The notes under the pieces were generated by a model. The model was given only the letters and a program-made list of their open reading frames with translations, did no database searches and was not told the DNA's origin. A program made the position numbers and the translations under genes. From positions 1 through 64,000 of the forward strand of contig NZ_SMTT01000005.1 of NCBI RefSeq assembly GCF_004357905.1: 64,000 bases of DNA, in the 5' to 3' direction. This document shows, one piece after another, positions 25,677 to 35,258 of this stretch. This DNA comes from Campylobacter lari. GTDB lineage: Bacteria; Campylobacterota; Campylobacteria; Campylobacterales; Campylobacteraceae. The stretch's first letter is position 1. Each line of letters opens with the position of its first letter.

Positions 25677-28126
25677 AAGTTATCATTAATGGTATAGAAT
25701 GTGAGGCAAATGAGGGTGAGTATATCTTAAATGTCGCAAGAAAAAATGATATTTTCATTCCTGCAATTTGTTATTTAAATGGTTGTTCTCCAACACTTGC
25801 TTGTCGTATGTGTATGGTAGAAGCTGATGGTAAAAAGGTTTATTCTTGCAATACTAAAGTTAAAGAAGGTATGGTAGTAGAGAGTGATTTATCAAATTTA
25901 TGGGATGAGCGTAATGCTATCATGCAAGCATATTGCATCAACCACCCTTTACAATGTGGGGTATGTGATAAATCCGGTGAGTGTGAGCTTCAAAACTTTA
26001 CACACAAAGCAAGAGTAAATGTGCAAAATTATTGGATTAAAGATACCCATAAAGAGCATAAAAAATGGGGCGAGATTAATTATGATCCAGCTTTATGTAT
26101 CGTGTGTGAAAGATGTATTACAGTTTGTAAAGATAAAATAGGAGAAAGCGCTTTAAAAACTACTCCAAGAGGAGCAAGCGCGCCCGATGCAAGCTTTAAA
26201 GAAAGTATGAGTAAAGATGCGCTAGCTATTTGGACTAAATTTCAAAAGAGTTTAATTGCGCCAAGTGGTGGCGATATGCTTGATTGTTCTTTTTGTGGAG
26301 AATGTACAAGTGTATGTCCAACGGGAGCTTTGGTGGGTTCGGCTTTTCAATATACATCTAATGCTTGGGAGTTAAAGAAAATTCCAGCTAGTAATCCGCA
26401 TTCAAGTGATTGTGAGTTGATGTATTATGATATTAAACAAACTAGTATTAATAATCAAAAAGAAAAAATTTATAGAGTGAGTAATGATTTTGCTTTTGCT
26501 ACGCTAAATAAAGCTGCAAGATATGGTTTTAATACCCAAAATGAAGTTCAAGGTAAAGACGAAAAAGCTTTTGAAAAACTAGTAAATATGATAAAAAATA
26601 ATGAAATAAAAAATATTTTATTTAATAGTTTTATTACTAACGAAGAAGCTTTAATCTTGCAAAATTTAAGTAAAAAATTTAATCTTAATCTTATAAATCA
26701 TGAAGCTAAAAAATTCCAAGATTTCCTAGCTTGTTTTTATCAAAATGCAAATGCAATATATAATGCAAATACAGACGATATCACTCAAAGTGATTTTTTA
26801 ATCATCGTAGGTTCGTTTTTACGCTATGATGCGCCAACGCTAGGATATAAAGTTAATAACGCTTTGGTAATGAATAAAGGTGCAGGGCTATATTTTCACC
26901 CTATAAAAGATAAAGGCGTGGATAAATATTCTAAAAATTTCTTGCAGATTAATCATGATATTAAAGATAATGAAAGTATTTTATTATTTATCTTGCAAAA
27001 ATTTGCCAAAGAGCTTTCGCAGGATTTTAAAAACACATTAGAAAATGCATATTATCAAGATACAAAAGAAATAGAAGAAACTATTAATGAAGAAGTTACT
27101 GAAAAGATAGAAAAGCAAAATGAAAATGGCGAAACTATTATAGAAGAAGTTAAAAAACTTGTGCCTAAAAAAATTAAAAAAAGCATAGAGGTGCAAAGAT
27201 CAAATTATGCGAAAAATCTTGGCATAGATGAGGATATTTTAGAAACTTTACTCGCAAAAAAGCAAAAATTTACACTTATTATAGGAAGTGATTTTTACTA
27301 TGATGAGCAAAGTGCCAAGCTAGCAAAACTTTGTGCTTTGGTGCAAAAATATACTGAATTTAAAGTCTTTTTAAATCCAACTTGCACTAATACCTTAGGT
27401 GTGAGTTTAATTTGTGATTTAAGTCAAGATTTTCAAGCAGGAAAAACATTAGGTTATAACGAAAAAGGCGATTTTACTTTTTCTTATGATGGGCATTTTG
27501 ATCTTGCAAGTTCTAGTTTAAATCAACAAGAAGGTAGCTTTGTAAATTATGATAAAAGATTAGTTCCTACAAATGCGGCTTTAGAATTTAAAGGTTATTT
27601 TTTAAATGATTTGGCAAATGCCTTAGGTTTTGATGAAGAATTTACGATCAACTATACTAAATTTTTACCACAAAATAAAGGCTTTAGGGTAATTGACTTT
27701 GATGAGTTAGAAAATCATTATGATAATGGTGGGGTAAATCATAGAGGTTATGAGCTTGATTTTTCCCATTTTGAGTTTGAAAAAACATTAAGCATTCAAG
27801 AAGTTAAAGAGCAAAATGAAGGAAATTTAACTTTATATCATGCAAATAGCATTCATCAGTTTTCAAAGCTTAGTAATAGAGCTTTTAATGAGGTTGGAGC
27901 TTTATTTTTATCGTCTGATTTAATGCAAAAATTTGATTTAAACCAAGATGATAGTGTTATTTTAAAAAATGAAAAAACTCAAATTGCTATAAGTGTAAAA
28001 TGTGATGAATCTTTAGAAAATGGTGCGTATTTAGGGGATTATGATAGTAAGATTGATTATAAATCTTTATTTGATAATACTCGATATGTAAAAGTTTGGC
28101 TTGAAAAAGCAGGAGCTAAAATATGA
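25673..28126 (+). CDS. nuoG: Complex I subunit G (iron-sulphur)
   Basis: Largest peripheral-arm subunit, 817 residues. Cluster ligands are visible in order: 2Fe-2S C33, C44, C47, C59; His91 with C95, C98, C104 for N5; and two ferredoxin-type sets, CIVCERCITVC (142-152) and CSFCGECTSVC (205-215). The rest is a degenerate molybdopterin-oxidoreductase-like domain with no visible cofactor site. Residues about 460-512 form a Lys/Glu-rich stretch, an apparent insertion in that domain. It follows the NuoF-position gene with a four-base overlap. It matches recalled Cj1573c. Confidence 0.93.
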   Translation: MKVIINGIECEANEGEYILNVARKNDIFIPAICYLNGCSPTLACRMCMVEADGKKVYSCNTKVKEGMVVESDLSNLWDERNAIMQAYCINHPLQCGVCDKSGECELQNFTHKARVNVQNYWIKDTHKEHKKWGEINYDPALCIVCERCITVCKDKIGESALKTTPRGASAPDASFKESMSKDALAIWTKFQKSLIAPSGGDMLDCSFCGECTSVCPTGALVGSAFQYTSNAWELKKIPASNPHSSDCELMYYDIKQTSINNQKEKIYRVSNDFAFATLNKAARYGFNTQNEVQGKDEKAFEKLVNMIKNNEIKNILFNSFITNEEALILQNLSKKFNLNLINHEAKKFQDFLACFYQNANAIYNANTDDITQSDFLIIVGSFLRYDAPTLGYKVNNALVMNKGAGLYFHPIKDKGVDKYSKNFLQINHDIKDNESILLFILQKFAKELSQDFKNTLENAYYQDTKEIEETINEEVTEKIEKQNENGETIIEEVKKLVPKKIKKSIEVQRSNYAKNLGIDEDILETLLAKKQKFTLIIGSDFYYDEQSAKLAKLCALVQKYTEFKVFLNPTCTNTLGVSLICDLSQDFQAGKTLGYNEKGDFTFSYDGHFDLASSSLNQQEGSFVNYDKRLVPTNAALEFKGYFLNDLANALGFDEEFTINYTKFLPQNKGFRVIDFDELENHYDNGGVNHRGYELDFSHFEFEKTLSIQEVKEQNEGNLTLYHANSIHQFSKLSNRAFNEVGALFLSSDLMQKFDLNQDDSVILKNEKTQIAISVKCDESLENGAYLGDYDSKIDYKSLFDNTRYVKVWLEKAGAKI

Positions 28127-29121
28127 GTGATATTACTTTTTTTATTGTAGAAACAATTATAAAATGTGTGCTTGTTATAGCTATTTTTGCTACTTTAGCA
28201 GGCTTGGCAACTTATCTTGAAAGAAAGGCTTTGGCTTTATTTCATCGTCGTTTAGGGCCTGATATGGTAGGTCCTTTTGGATTGCTTCAGGTAGTTGCTG
28301 ATATGATTAAACTTTTTACTAAAGAGGATATAGTGCCAACTTATGCTCAAAAAGTGGTATTTTTAATTGCTCCATTGATTGCAGCAATTTGTGCTTTTGT
28401 AGCAATTGCAGCTATACCTATTTTTCCTGAATTTACTTTATTTGGTAGAGTGATTCGTCCTATTATCGCTGATATTAATGTAGCCTTGCTTTTTGTTGTA
28501 GGTATGGGTGGAGTTAGTTTTTATGCGATTTTTTTAGGAGGTTTAGCAAGTAATAATAAATGGTCGCTGCTAGGCGGGGCAAGAGGGCTTGTTTCTATTA
28601 TCTCTTATGAGAGCGTTGCAGGGCTTTCTTTGGTGTGTGTTGTAATGCTTGTTGGATCTTTGTCTTTAGTAGATATTAATAACTATCAAAGTGATGGCAT
28701 ACTTTCTTGGCTTATTTTTAAACAACCTTTAGCTTTTATTTTATTTGTGATAGCTATTTTTATAGAAACTAATAGAACTCCACTTTGTTTAAGTGAAAAC
28801 GAAACCGAACTTGTTTCAGGTTATGGCACTGAATATAGCGGACTTAGATGGGGTATGTTTTTTATCGGAGAATATACAGCCATGATTACCGGAGCGATTA
28901 TGATATCGCTTTTATTTTTGGGTGGATTTAATGATTTTTGGATTATACCAGGGGCTATTATGATGCTTTTGAAAGTGTCTTTTGTGTTCTTTTGGTATTT
29001 TTGGGCTAGAGGTGCTTTTCCGCAACTGCGTCCTGATCAAGTAATGAGAATGTGTTATTTGATTTTAATACCTTTAGCGGTTTTAAATTTATTAATTAGT
29101 GCTTTAGTACTTGTGATATAG
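28123..29121 (+). CDS. nuoH: Complex I subunit H
   Basis: Membrane subunit of 332 residues with about eight helices, joining the peripheral arm to the proton-pumping arm and closing the quinone chamber. Hallmarks are YLERKALALFHRRLGPDMVGPFG (about 31-53) and ETNRTPLCLSENETELVSGY (about 217-236), where other species usually have ETNR.PFD. A further acidic segment, EYSGLRWGMFFIGEY, lines the channel. It matches recalled Cj1572c. Confidence 0.95.
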   Translation: MSDITFFIVETIIKCVLVIAIFATLAGLATYLERKALALFHRRLGPDMVGPFGLLQVVADMIKLFTKEDIVPTYAQKVVFLIAPLIAAICAFVAIAAIPIFPEFTLFGRVIRPIIADINVALLFVVGMGGVSFYAIFLGGLASNNKWSLLGGARGLVSIISYESVAGLSLVCVVMLVGSLSLVDINNYQSDGILSWLIFKQPLAFILFVIAIFIETNRTPLCLSENETELVSGYGTEYSGLRWGMFFIGEYTAMITGAIMISLLFLGGFNDFWIIPGAIMMLLKVSFVFFWYFWARGAFPQLRPDQVMRMCYLILIPLAVLNLLISALVLVI

Positions 29122-29130
29122 GAAAAAACA

Positions 29131-29763
29131 ATGAAAAAAGGTTATTTTAAAGTAGATTTTGAGCGTAAAAATCCTCAAAATACTTATGAAAAATTCATAC
29201 AAGTAATCAAGCGTTCTTTAAATACAGAGCTTTTTGTAGGTTTATTTGTCGTATTAAGAGAAATGTTTAAAAAAAACAATAGCGCAACGATTAAATATCC
29301 TATGGAAAAAGTTGCTTTAGATGATAGATATCGTGCAGTTCATCGTTTGATGCGTTTTATTGAAAGTGAAAATGAATGTTGTATTGGTTGTGGCTTGTGT
29401 GAAAAAATTTGCATTAGTAATTGTATAAGAATGGAAACGAGTTTAAGCGAAGATGGACGCAAAAAGGTCGAAAATTATAGTATTAATTTAGGGCGTTGTA
29501 TTTATTGTGGATTTTGCGCTGATGTTTGTCCTGAACTTGCCATTGTGCATGGTAAAGAATATGAAAATGCCGCAGAGCAAAGATCTTATTTTGGTCAAAA
29601 GGAAGATTTTTTAACTCCTATCGATGAGCTTAAAAATCAAGTAGTGTTTGAGGGAAGTGGTAGTTTAAGAAAAGATGCTGATGATTTAGTAAAGAAAACT
29701 CCAAATTATTATGAGATAGATTTGCAAAGACAGCAAGATGCTCCAAAGGAAGAAAATGTTTGA
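29131..29763 (+). CDS. nuoI: Complex I subunit I (two 4Fe-4S clusters)
   Basis: Ferredoxin-like subunit of 210 residues with the N6a and N6b clusters. The ligands are [11 protein letters not shown] plus a later Cys (about 88-102), and [12 protein letters not shown] (about 124-135). The C-terminal 40 residues are charged and poorly conserved. GGAAA precedes the start, and the stop lies eight bases inside nuoJ. It matches recalled Cj1571c. Confidence 0.95.
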   Translation: MKKGYFKVDFERKNPQNTYEKFIQVIKRSLNTELFVGLFVVLREMFKKNNSATIKYPMEKVALDDRYRAVHRLMRFIESENECCIGCGLCEKICISNCIRMETSLSEDGRKKVENYSINLGRCIYCGFCADVCPELAIVHGKEYENAAEQRSYFGQKEDFLTPIDELKNQVVFEGSGSLRKDADDLVKKTPNYYEIDLQRQQDAPKEENV

Positions 29764-30262
29764 AACGATAGCTTTTTGTTTATTAAGTGTTTTGGTGTTG
29801 GGATTTTTTTTAATTAGTGTTTTAAGCACTAGCGTGCTTTATGCTATCAGTTCTTTGGCTGCGGCTATGGTTTTTTTAAGTGGATTTTATTTTTTACTTA
29901 ATGCTGAATTTATTGGAGCAATTCAAATAATTGTTTACAGTGGAGCTATTTTAGGTCTTTATAGTTTTGCTATGATGTTTTTTGATGCTTCTATAAAAGT
30001 AAAAGAAAGTTTAAAAGGTAAAAGAATCTTCATTTTTGCCGTGATTTTTAGTGCTGTTTTATTAGTTAGTATTATTATGGGATATGAGTTTGGTTTAAAT
30101 GAAACTAGTGAAGTTTATAGTCTTGATTCTACTCAGCAAATAGGCTTTGCTCTATTTACAAAATATATGCTTGCTTTTGAATTTATGGCAATTTTACTTT
30201 TAATAGCTTTAATTTGTGCTATAGCACTTACTCAAAAAAATATAAAAAAGGACGAACAATGA
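29756..30262 (+). CDS. nuoJ: Complex I subunit J
   Basis: Membrane subunit of 168 residues with five predicted helices. The conserved [21 protein letters not shown] segment corresponds to helix 3, which holds the pi-bulge seen in complex I structures. I start it at the ATG at 29756 because AAAGGAAG lies just upstream. The ATG at 29738 would add six polar residues inside nuoI. It overlaps nuoI by eight and nuoK by four bases. It matches recalled Cj1570c. Confidence 0.93.
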   Translation: MFETIAFCLLSVLVLGFFLISVLSTSVLYAISSLAAAMVFLSGFYFLLNAEFIGAIQIIVYSGAILGLYSFAMMFFDASIKVKESLKGKRIFIFAVIFSAVLLVSIIMGYEFGLNETSEVYSLDSTQQIGFALFTKYMLAFEFMAILLLIALICAIALTQKNIKKDEQ

Positions 30263-30573
30263 TGTTAGAAAAATACTACATTGTGGCTATTTTGATGTTT
30301 ATCATTGGTCTAATAGGTATCATAAAACGCCAAAATTTAATTATGCTTTTTATTTCAAGTGAAATTTTATTAAATGCTGCTAATTTGGCTTTAGTTACAG
30401 CAGGAGCTTCTCATAAAGACATAGAAGGTCAAATTTTTGCTTTATTTGTAATGGGAGTTGCAGCTTGTGAAGTAGCTGTTGGGATAGCGCTTTGTGTTTT
30501 ATGGTATAGAAAAACAGGAACACTAGAGCTTAGCTCTTTGGCTGAAAAAGGAGAGATAAAATGCAAAATTTAG
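30259..30573 (+). CDS. nuoK: Complex I subunit K
   Basis: Small membrane subunit of 104 residues with three helices, part of the proton path. It has the two conserved membrane glutamates, in SSEILLNAANLA and in GVAACEVAVGIAL. The start is the ATG overlapping the nuoJ stop, with AAAAAGGA upstream. The longer frame from 30214 reads through nuoJ and has no ribosome site. The next ATG at 30262 is an equally close alternative. It matches recalled Cj1569c. Confidence 0.93.
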   Translation: MMLEKYYIVAILMFIIGLIGIIKRQNLIMLFISSEILLNAANLALVTAGASHKDIEGQIFALFVMGVAACEVAVGIALCVLWYRKTGTLELSSLAEKGEIKCKI

Positions 30574-32363
30574 CTTTAATTGCACTTTTTTCTCCTTTGG
30601 CTTCAGCTGTTATTTTAGGTATTTTTGCTTTTAGTGCTAAGAAAATTATTTTAGGTTATTTAGCTTCTTTATTTATAGCTTTTTCAGCTCTTGCTTCAAT
30701 TGTTTTATTAAATAATGGAGTACATTTTAATTTTGAACTTGGTACTTGGATATCTTTAGTAGATGTTAGTTTTGGTTTTAAAATAGACTCTATTACTTTG
30801 ATTATGATGAATGTGGTAAGTATAGTAGCGACTTTTGTGCATTTATATAGTATATTTTATATGGAGCATGATGAAGGGTTTAATCGCTATTTTAGCTATT
30901 TGGGACTTTTTGTTTTTTCTATGATGTTTTTGATTATGAGTGATAATTTCTTAGGACTTTTCATAGGTTGGGAAGGTGTTGGACTTTGCTCATGGCTTTT
31001 GATAGGTTTTTGGTATCATAATGAAAAATACACTTTTGCTGCTAATGAAGCATTTATCATGAATAGAATTGCAGATTTGGCTTTGCTTTTAGGAATTTTC
31101 TTAATTTATATAGAATTTAACTCTTTAAAATATGATGAATTTTTTACCCTTTTATCTTTAGGGCATGAAAATGATGTGATTTTGATTTTAATAGCACTTT
31201 TACTTTTTGTAGGTGCTATGGGTAAATCAGCACAATTTCCTTTCCATACTTGGCTTGCTGATGCTATGGCAGGACCTACGCCAGTTTCAGCTCTAATCCA
31301 TGCTGCTACTATGGTTACTGCGGGAGTTTATTTGGTAATTCGCGCAGGGGAGCTTTATTTACAAGTTCCTGAAGTAGGGTATTTTATCGCTATACTTGGA
31401 GCTTTTGTAGCGCTTTTTGCTGCTTCTATGGCTATGGTAGCTAAAGATTTAAAAAGAATTATTGCATATTCGACGCTTTCTCAACTTGGGTATATGTTTG
31501 TAGCAGCAGGTCTTGGAGCTTATGCAATAGCTTTATTTCATCTTGCAACTCATGCATTTTTTAAATCTTTATTATTCTTAGGTGCAGGTAATGTTATGCA
31601 TGCTATGAATGATAAGCTTGACATTAGTAAAATGGGTGGACTTTATAAAAGTATGCGTTTTAGTGCTATTTTAATGCTCATAGGTTCTTTAGCTTTAGCA
31701 GGAATTTATCCTTTTGCAGGATTTTTCTCTAAAGATTTAATTTTAGGATTTTCTTTTATAAGCCATCATCATGGAATTTTTTTAGTACTTTTAATAGCAG
31801 CTTTTATGACAGCTTTTTATAGTTTTAGACTTTTAATGCTTGTATTTTTTGCTCCAAAAAGACATGAAGAACATCCCCATGAAGCTAGTAAAATAGCTTT
31901 GCTTGCGATGAGTCCTTTGGCTTTACTTGCTATTATAGCAGGATTTTTTGAGCATAGCTTTATGGATTTTGTAAGTAAAAATTTAGCTTTTATTGATGGT
32001 CAAAATTCTTTAGTTATGATACTTGCAAGTGTTTCTGCGGTACTTGGAGTGCTTTTAGCTATCATAGCTTATTGGAAAAATTGGTTTAAACCATCACTTT
32101 CTAAAACAAGTATTTACAAACTTTTGTTTAATGAATACTACATACCAAAATTTTATCATCAATTTATTGTTAGTAAGTATGCTTTATTTTGTGAATTTTT
32201 AAGAAAAGCTGATAAAGAAATTTTAGATGCTTTGGTAGATAGTATTGCATTTTTCCTTAAAACATTTGCTAGGGTTCTTAGTATGGGTAAGGATTATTCT
32301 TTGGCTTTAAGAATTGTAGTTTTGGCTTTTGTGTGTTTATTTTGTTTAGCTTTGGCGGTGTAA
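30561..32363 (+). CDS. nuoL: Complex I subunit L (antiporter-like)
   Basis: Distal proton-pumping subunit of 600 residues with about 14-16 helices. Hallmarks are GWEGVGLCSWLLIGFWY (about 137-153), the antiporter core KSAQFPFHTWLADAMAGPTPVSALIHAATMVTAG and AYSTLSQLGYMF. The C-terminal part contains the amphipathic lateral helix and a last anchor. AAAGGAG precedes the start, which overlaps nuoK by 13 bases. It matches recalled Cj1568c. Confidence 0.95.
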   Translation: MQNLALIALFSPLASAVILGIFAFSAKKIILGYLASLFIAFSALASIVLLNNGVHFNFELGTWISLVDVSFGFKIDSITLIMMNVVSIVATFVHLYSIFYMEHDEGFNRYFSYLGLFVFSMMFLIMSDNFLGLFIGWEGVGLCSWLLIGFWYHNEKYTFAANEAFIMNRIADLALLLGIFLIYIEFNSLKYDEFFTLLSLGHENDVILILIALLLFVGAMGKSAQFPFHTWLADAMAGPTPVSALIHAATMVTAGVYLVIRAGELYLQVPEVGYFIAILGAFVALFAASMAMVAKDLKRIIAYSTLSQLGYMFVAAGLGAYAIALFHLATHAFFKSLLFLGAGNVMHAMNDKLDISKMGGLYKSMRFSAILMLIGSLALAGIYPFAGFFSKDLILGFSFISHHHGIFLVLLIAAFMTAFYSFRLLMLVFFAPKRHEEHPHEASKIALLAMSPLALLAIIAGFFEHSFMDFVSKNLAFIDGQNSLVMILASVSAVLGVLLAIIAYWKNWFKPSLSKTSIYKLLFNEYYIPKFYHQFIVSKYALFCEFLRKADKEILDALVDSIAFFLKTFARVLSMGKDYSLALRIVVLAFVCLFCLALAV

Positions 32364-32364
32364 T

Positions 32365-33837
32365 ATGCTTGGTTTATTAATGTTATTTCCATTTTTTGCG
32401 GCTTTTATAGCTTTATTTTTACAAAAAGAAGATAGCAAATCCTTTGCTGTTTTAGTTAGTTTTTTGATTTTAGTTTTTAATGTTTTTTTGTTATTTAACT
32501 ACGATGGTGGCATGGCTTATGAATTTAGTTTAAATTCTTTGATAGTTAATTTTCACATAGGTGTAGATGCTATAGCGCTTTATTTAATATTACTTTGTTC
32601 TATTATGATTTTTTTATCTTTTATATGTTTGGATATTCAAGATAAAAGTGTTGTAATAAGTATATTTTTATTACAATTTTGCATTGTAGGACTTTTTGCT
32701 TCATTGGATGCTTTATTGTTTTATGTATTTTGGGAGTTTTCTCTTATACCGCTTATTTATTTAATAGGTAGATATTCAGATAATTATAAGGCAGGGATTA
32801 AATTTTTCATTTATGCATTTTGCGGTTCTATGCTTATGCTTTTAGCTATTATTTATGTGGGATTTTTGTATTATCAAAGTTTTGGATATTGGAGTTTTGA
32901 TTTGTTAGCTTGGTATAAGAGTGAATTTTTTATACCTGAGAATGCACAAAATCTAATATTTGTAGGATTTTTTATTGCTTTTGCGATTAAAAGTCCTTTA
33001 TTTCCTTTTCATACTTGGGCTCCAAAGGTTTATGCCAAAAGTCCGACTTTAGTATCTGTAATGCTTGTAAGCTTTAAAATGGCACCTTTTGGATTTTTAA
33101 GATTTATTTTGCCTTTAGCGCCTGATACTTTGAATCATTATTATTCTTTACTTGCTATTTTATGTATAGTTGGAATTTTATATGCAGCCTTAATTGCTTT
33201 TAAAGCCAAGGATTTAAAAGAATTAATTGCTTATAGCTCAATTTCGCATTTGGGCGTGGTAATTTTAGGCATCGTAACTTTTACTTATAATGGGGTTAGT
33301 GGTTCTGTATTTTATATGTTTGCACATGGTATAGTAACAGGTGGCTTATTTTTAGCCGCTTATATGCTTTACAAAAGATATCATACTTTTGATTTAGACT
33401 TTTATAAAAATTTAGCTAAAACAGCCCCATTATTTAGCTTTTTCTTTGCAGTATTGTTGTTTTCATCTATTTCATTACCTTTGACTATTTCCTTTGTAGG
33501 TGAGTTTTTGATCTTGCAAGGTGTGGCAAGTGTAAATTTATGGTATGCATTATTTGCAGGCGGTGTAATCGTTTTAGGAGCTATTTATATGCTAAATATT
33601 TATAGAAATATGTTTTTTACTACTTGCGAAGAAGAAGTGTGCAGTAAATTTACGCTTAAAAAAGGTGAAATTTTTGTTTTAAGTATTTTAAGTGCATTAG
33701 TGATTTATTTAGGGGTAGCTCCAAGTGCTATGCTAGATCAAATTGCTTCTAATGTAAATAGTATTCTTGAAGTTATGCAAACAAGAAATATCGCCATAGA
33801 AAATCAAAAAATCATAGATAGTATAAGAGGTTTTTAA
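32365..33837 (+). CDS. nuoM: Complex I subunit M (antiporter-like)
   Basis: Proton-pumping membrane subunit of 490 residues with about 14 helices. It has the conserved Glu in FYVFWEFSLIPLIYLIG, the lysine-containing AIKSPLFPFHTWAPKVYAKSP and AYSSISHLGVVILG. It starts one base after the nuoL stop and overlaps the nuoN start by one base (TAATG). It matches recalled Cj1567c. Confidence 0.95.
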   Translation: MLGLLMLFPFFAAFIALFLQKEDSKSFAVLVSFLILVFNVFLLFNYDGGMAYEFSLNSLIVNFHIGVDAIALYLILLCSIMIFLSFICLDIQDKSVVISIFLLQFCIVGLFASLDALLFYVFWEFSLIPLIYLIGRYSDNYKAGIKFFIYAFCGSMLMLLAIIYVGFLYYQSFGYWSFDLLAWYKSEFFIPENAQNLIFVGFFIAFAIKSPLFPFHTWAPKVYAKSPTLVSVMLVSFKMAPFGFLRFILPLAPDTLNHYYSLLAILCIVGILYAALIAFKAKDLKELIAYSSISHLGVVILGIVTFTYNGVSGSVFYMFAHGIVTGGLFLAAYMLYKRYHTFDLDFYKNLAKTAPLFSFFFAVLLFSSISLPLTISFVGEFLILQGVASVNLWYALFAGGVIVLGAIYMLNIYRNMFFTTCEEEVCSKFTLKKGEIFVLSILSALVIYLGVAPSAMLDQIASNVNSILEVMQTRNIAIENQKIIDSIRGF

Positions 33838-35234
33838 TGAGTGGTTTTAGTTTAGAAAAATTAAATTTTGTATTATTATTTCCTGTGTTGTCATTGCTTT
33901 TTTGGGCTATTGCATTACTTTTATTGAGTGCGTTTAAAAAACTTTCTAGAAATTTTTATATAGGAGCAAGTGTTATAGCTTTGCTTAGCACTTTGTGTTT
34001 TTTATTGCTTTATAATGGTTTTGTTTTAGATGATTCTCATGCTTTTTTTGGTTTATTTGTAAGCGATAATTATGCAATTTTTGCACAAATAATTATTTTG
34101 TTTTTTTCTATGCTTTATTTGCTTATAGACAAAGATGAGCAAAGAGCAGAATTTTTTTCTTTATTTTTGTTTATGGTTGCTTCCTTAATATTAATGGTTT
34201 CAAGTACTAATTTGATTGTGATTTTCCTAGCTTTAGAAGGATCTTCTTTAGCTCTTTATACATTAATAGCATTAAGAGGAACTCATAATGCTATTAGTTC
34301 TAGCATAAAATATTTTGCCTTAGCTGCAGTAGGGGCTGGATTTTTTGTTTTTGCTTGTGCTTTTGTGTATTTAAAAACAAAGTCTTTGGATTTGGATAAT
34401 TTATTGCATTCTGAATATATTTCAGATCCTATATTATTATGTGCTGGAGTAATGTTTTTGGTTATTGTTGGAGTAAAACTTTCTATCGCTCCTTTTCATT
34501 TTTGGCTAAAAGATGTATATTGTGGAGTTCATACAAATTTTATAGCTTTCATATCTATTGTTCCAAAAATTGCTATGATAATAGTAGTTTTAAGAATTTT
34601 TTCTGCTTTAGGCGGTGGAGTAAAATTTGAATACATAGTCGCATCATTAGCAATTTTTTCTATGCTTGCTGTAAGCATAGTAGCTTTAATTCAAAAAGAT
34701 GCAAAAAAAATGCTTGCATATAGCTCTATTACTCATTCTTCTTTTATATTGGCTGTTATTGTTTCTAGTATGAGTGTGAGTTCTCAAGGAGATGGAACTT
34801 CTTACCTGCTTTCAATTTTTGCCTTGTTCGTTTATTGGGTTTCTTTTGCTTTTGCAAACTATGGAATTTTTTTAATCTTAAGTTTATTTCAAAAAAGCTC
34901 ATTTGAAAGTTTTTCTGGCTTATTTGATCAAAGACCCGTATTATCTATAATATTAGCTATGTTTATTTTATGTATAGCAGGAATTCCACCTTTTGGGATT
35001 TTTTGGGGTAAAATTTTAATTTTAGCTTCTATTTTAAATTCAGGCTATTATGTGCTTATATTTGCTATAGCTTTAAGTTCCATGATCATGCTTTATGCTT
35101 ATTTGAAAATTTTAATTTATATCTTTTTTAAAAAAAGTCAATCTATAAAGAGTATAAATTTAGATATTAAGCAAAAGATTATTTTAAGTTTATGTTTTAT
35201 CGGAAGCTTATCATGTGCGTTTTTGCTTTTGTGA
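33837..35234 (+). CDS. nuoN: Complex I subunit N (antiporter-like)
   Basis: Third antiporter-like subunit, 465 residues and about 14 helices, next to NuoK in the membrane arm. The conserved glutamate is in ALEGSSLALYTLIAL, and the core is KLSIAPFHFWLKDVYCGVHT followed by AYSSITHSSFIL. It is the last subunit of the operon. No hairpin with a T-run is visible before the next gene. It matches recalled Cj1566c. Confidence 0.94.
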   Translation: MSGFSLEKLNFVLLFPVLSLLFWAIALLLLSAFKKLSRNFYIGASVIALLSTLCFLLLYNGFVLDDSHAFFGLFVSDNYAIFAQIIILFFSMLYLLIDKDEQRAEFFSLFLFMVASLILMVSSTNLIVIFLALEGSSLALYTLIALRGTHNAISSSIKYFALAAVGAGFFVFACAFVYLKTKSLDLDNLLHSEYISDPILLCAGVMFLVIVGVKLSIAPFHFWLKDVYCGVHTNFIAFISIVPKIAMIIVVLRIFSALGGGVKFEYIVASLAIFSMLAVSIVALIQKDAKKMLAYSSITHSSFILAVIVSSMSVSSQGDGTSYLLSIFALFVYWVSFAFANYGIFLILSLFQKSSFESFSGLFDQRPVLSIILAMFILCIAGIPPFGIFWGKILILASILNSGYYVLIFAIALSSMIMLYAYLKILIYIFFKKSQSIKSINLDIKQKIILSLCFIGSLSCAFLLL

Positions 35235-35245
35235 AATAATATTGC

Positions 35246-35251
35246 TATAAT
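35246..35251 (+). promoter_or_regulatory. -10 box unusually close to the pflA start codon
   Basis: A perfect TATAAT (context ttgcTATAATc) ends only seven bases before the pflA ATG. Transcription would start at or next to the ATG, giving a leaderless or nearly leaderless message. No ribosome site precedes the ATG. Confidence 0.5.
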
Positions 35252-35258
35252 CACGCTC

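Noticed and set aside
30214-30258. Longer NuoK with a polar N-terminal extension
   Set aside because: The extra 15 residues lie inside nuoJ in another frame and lack a ribosome site; NuoK is about 100 residues and begins at its first helix.
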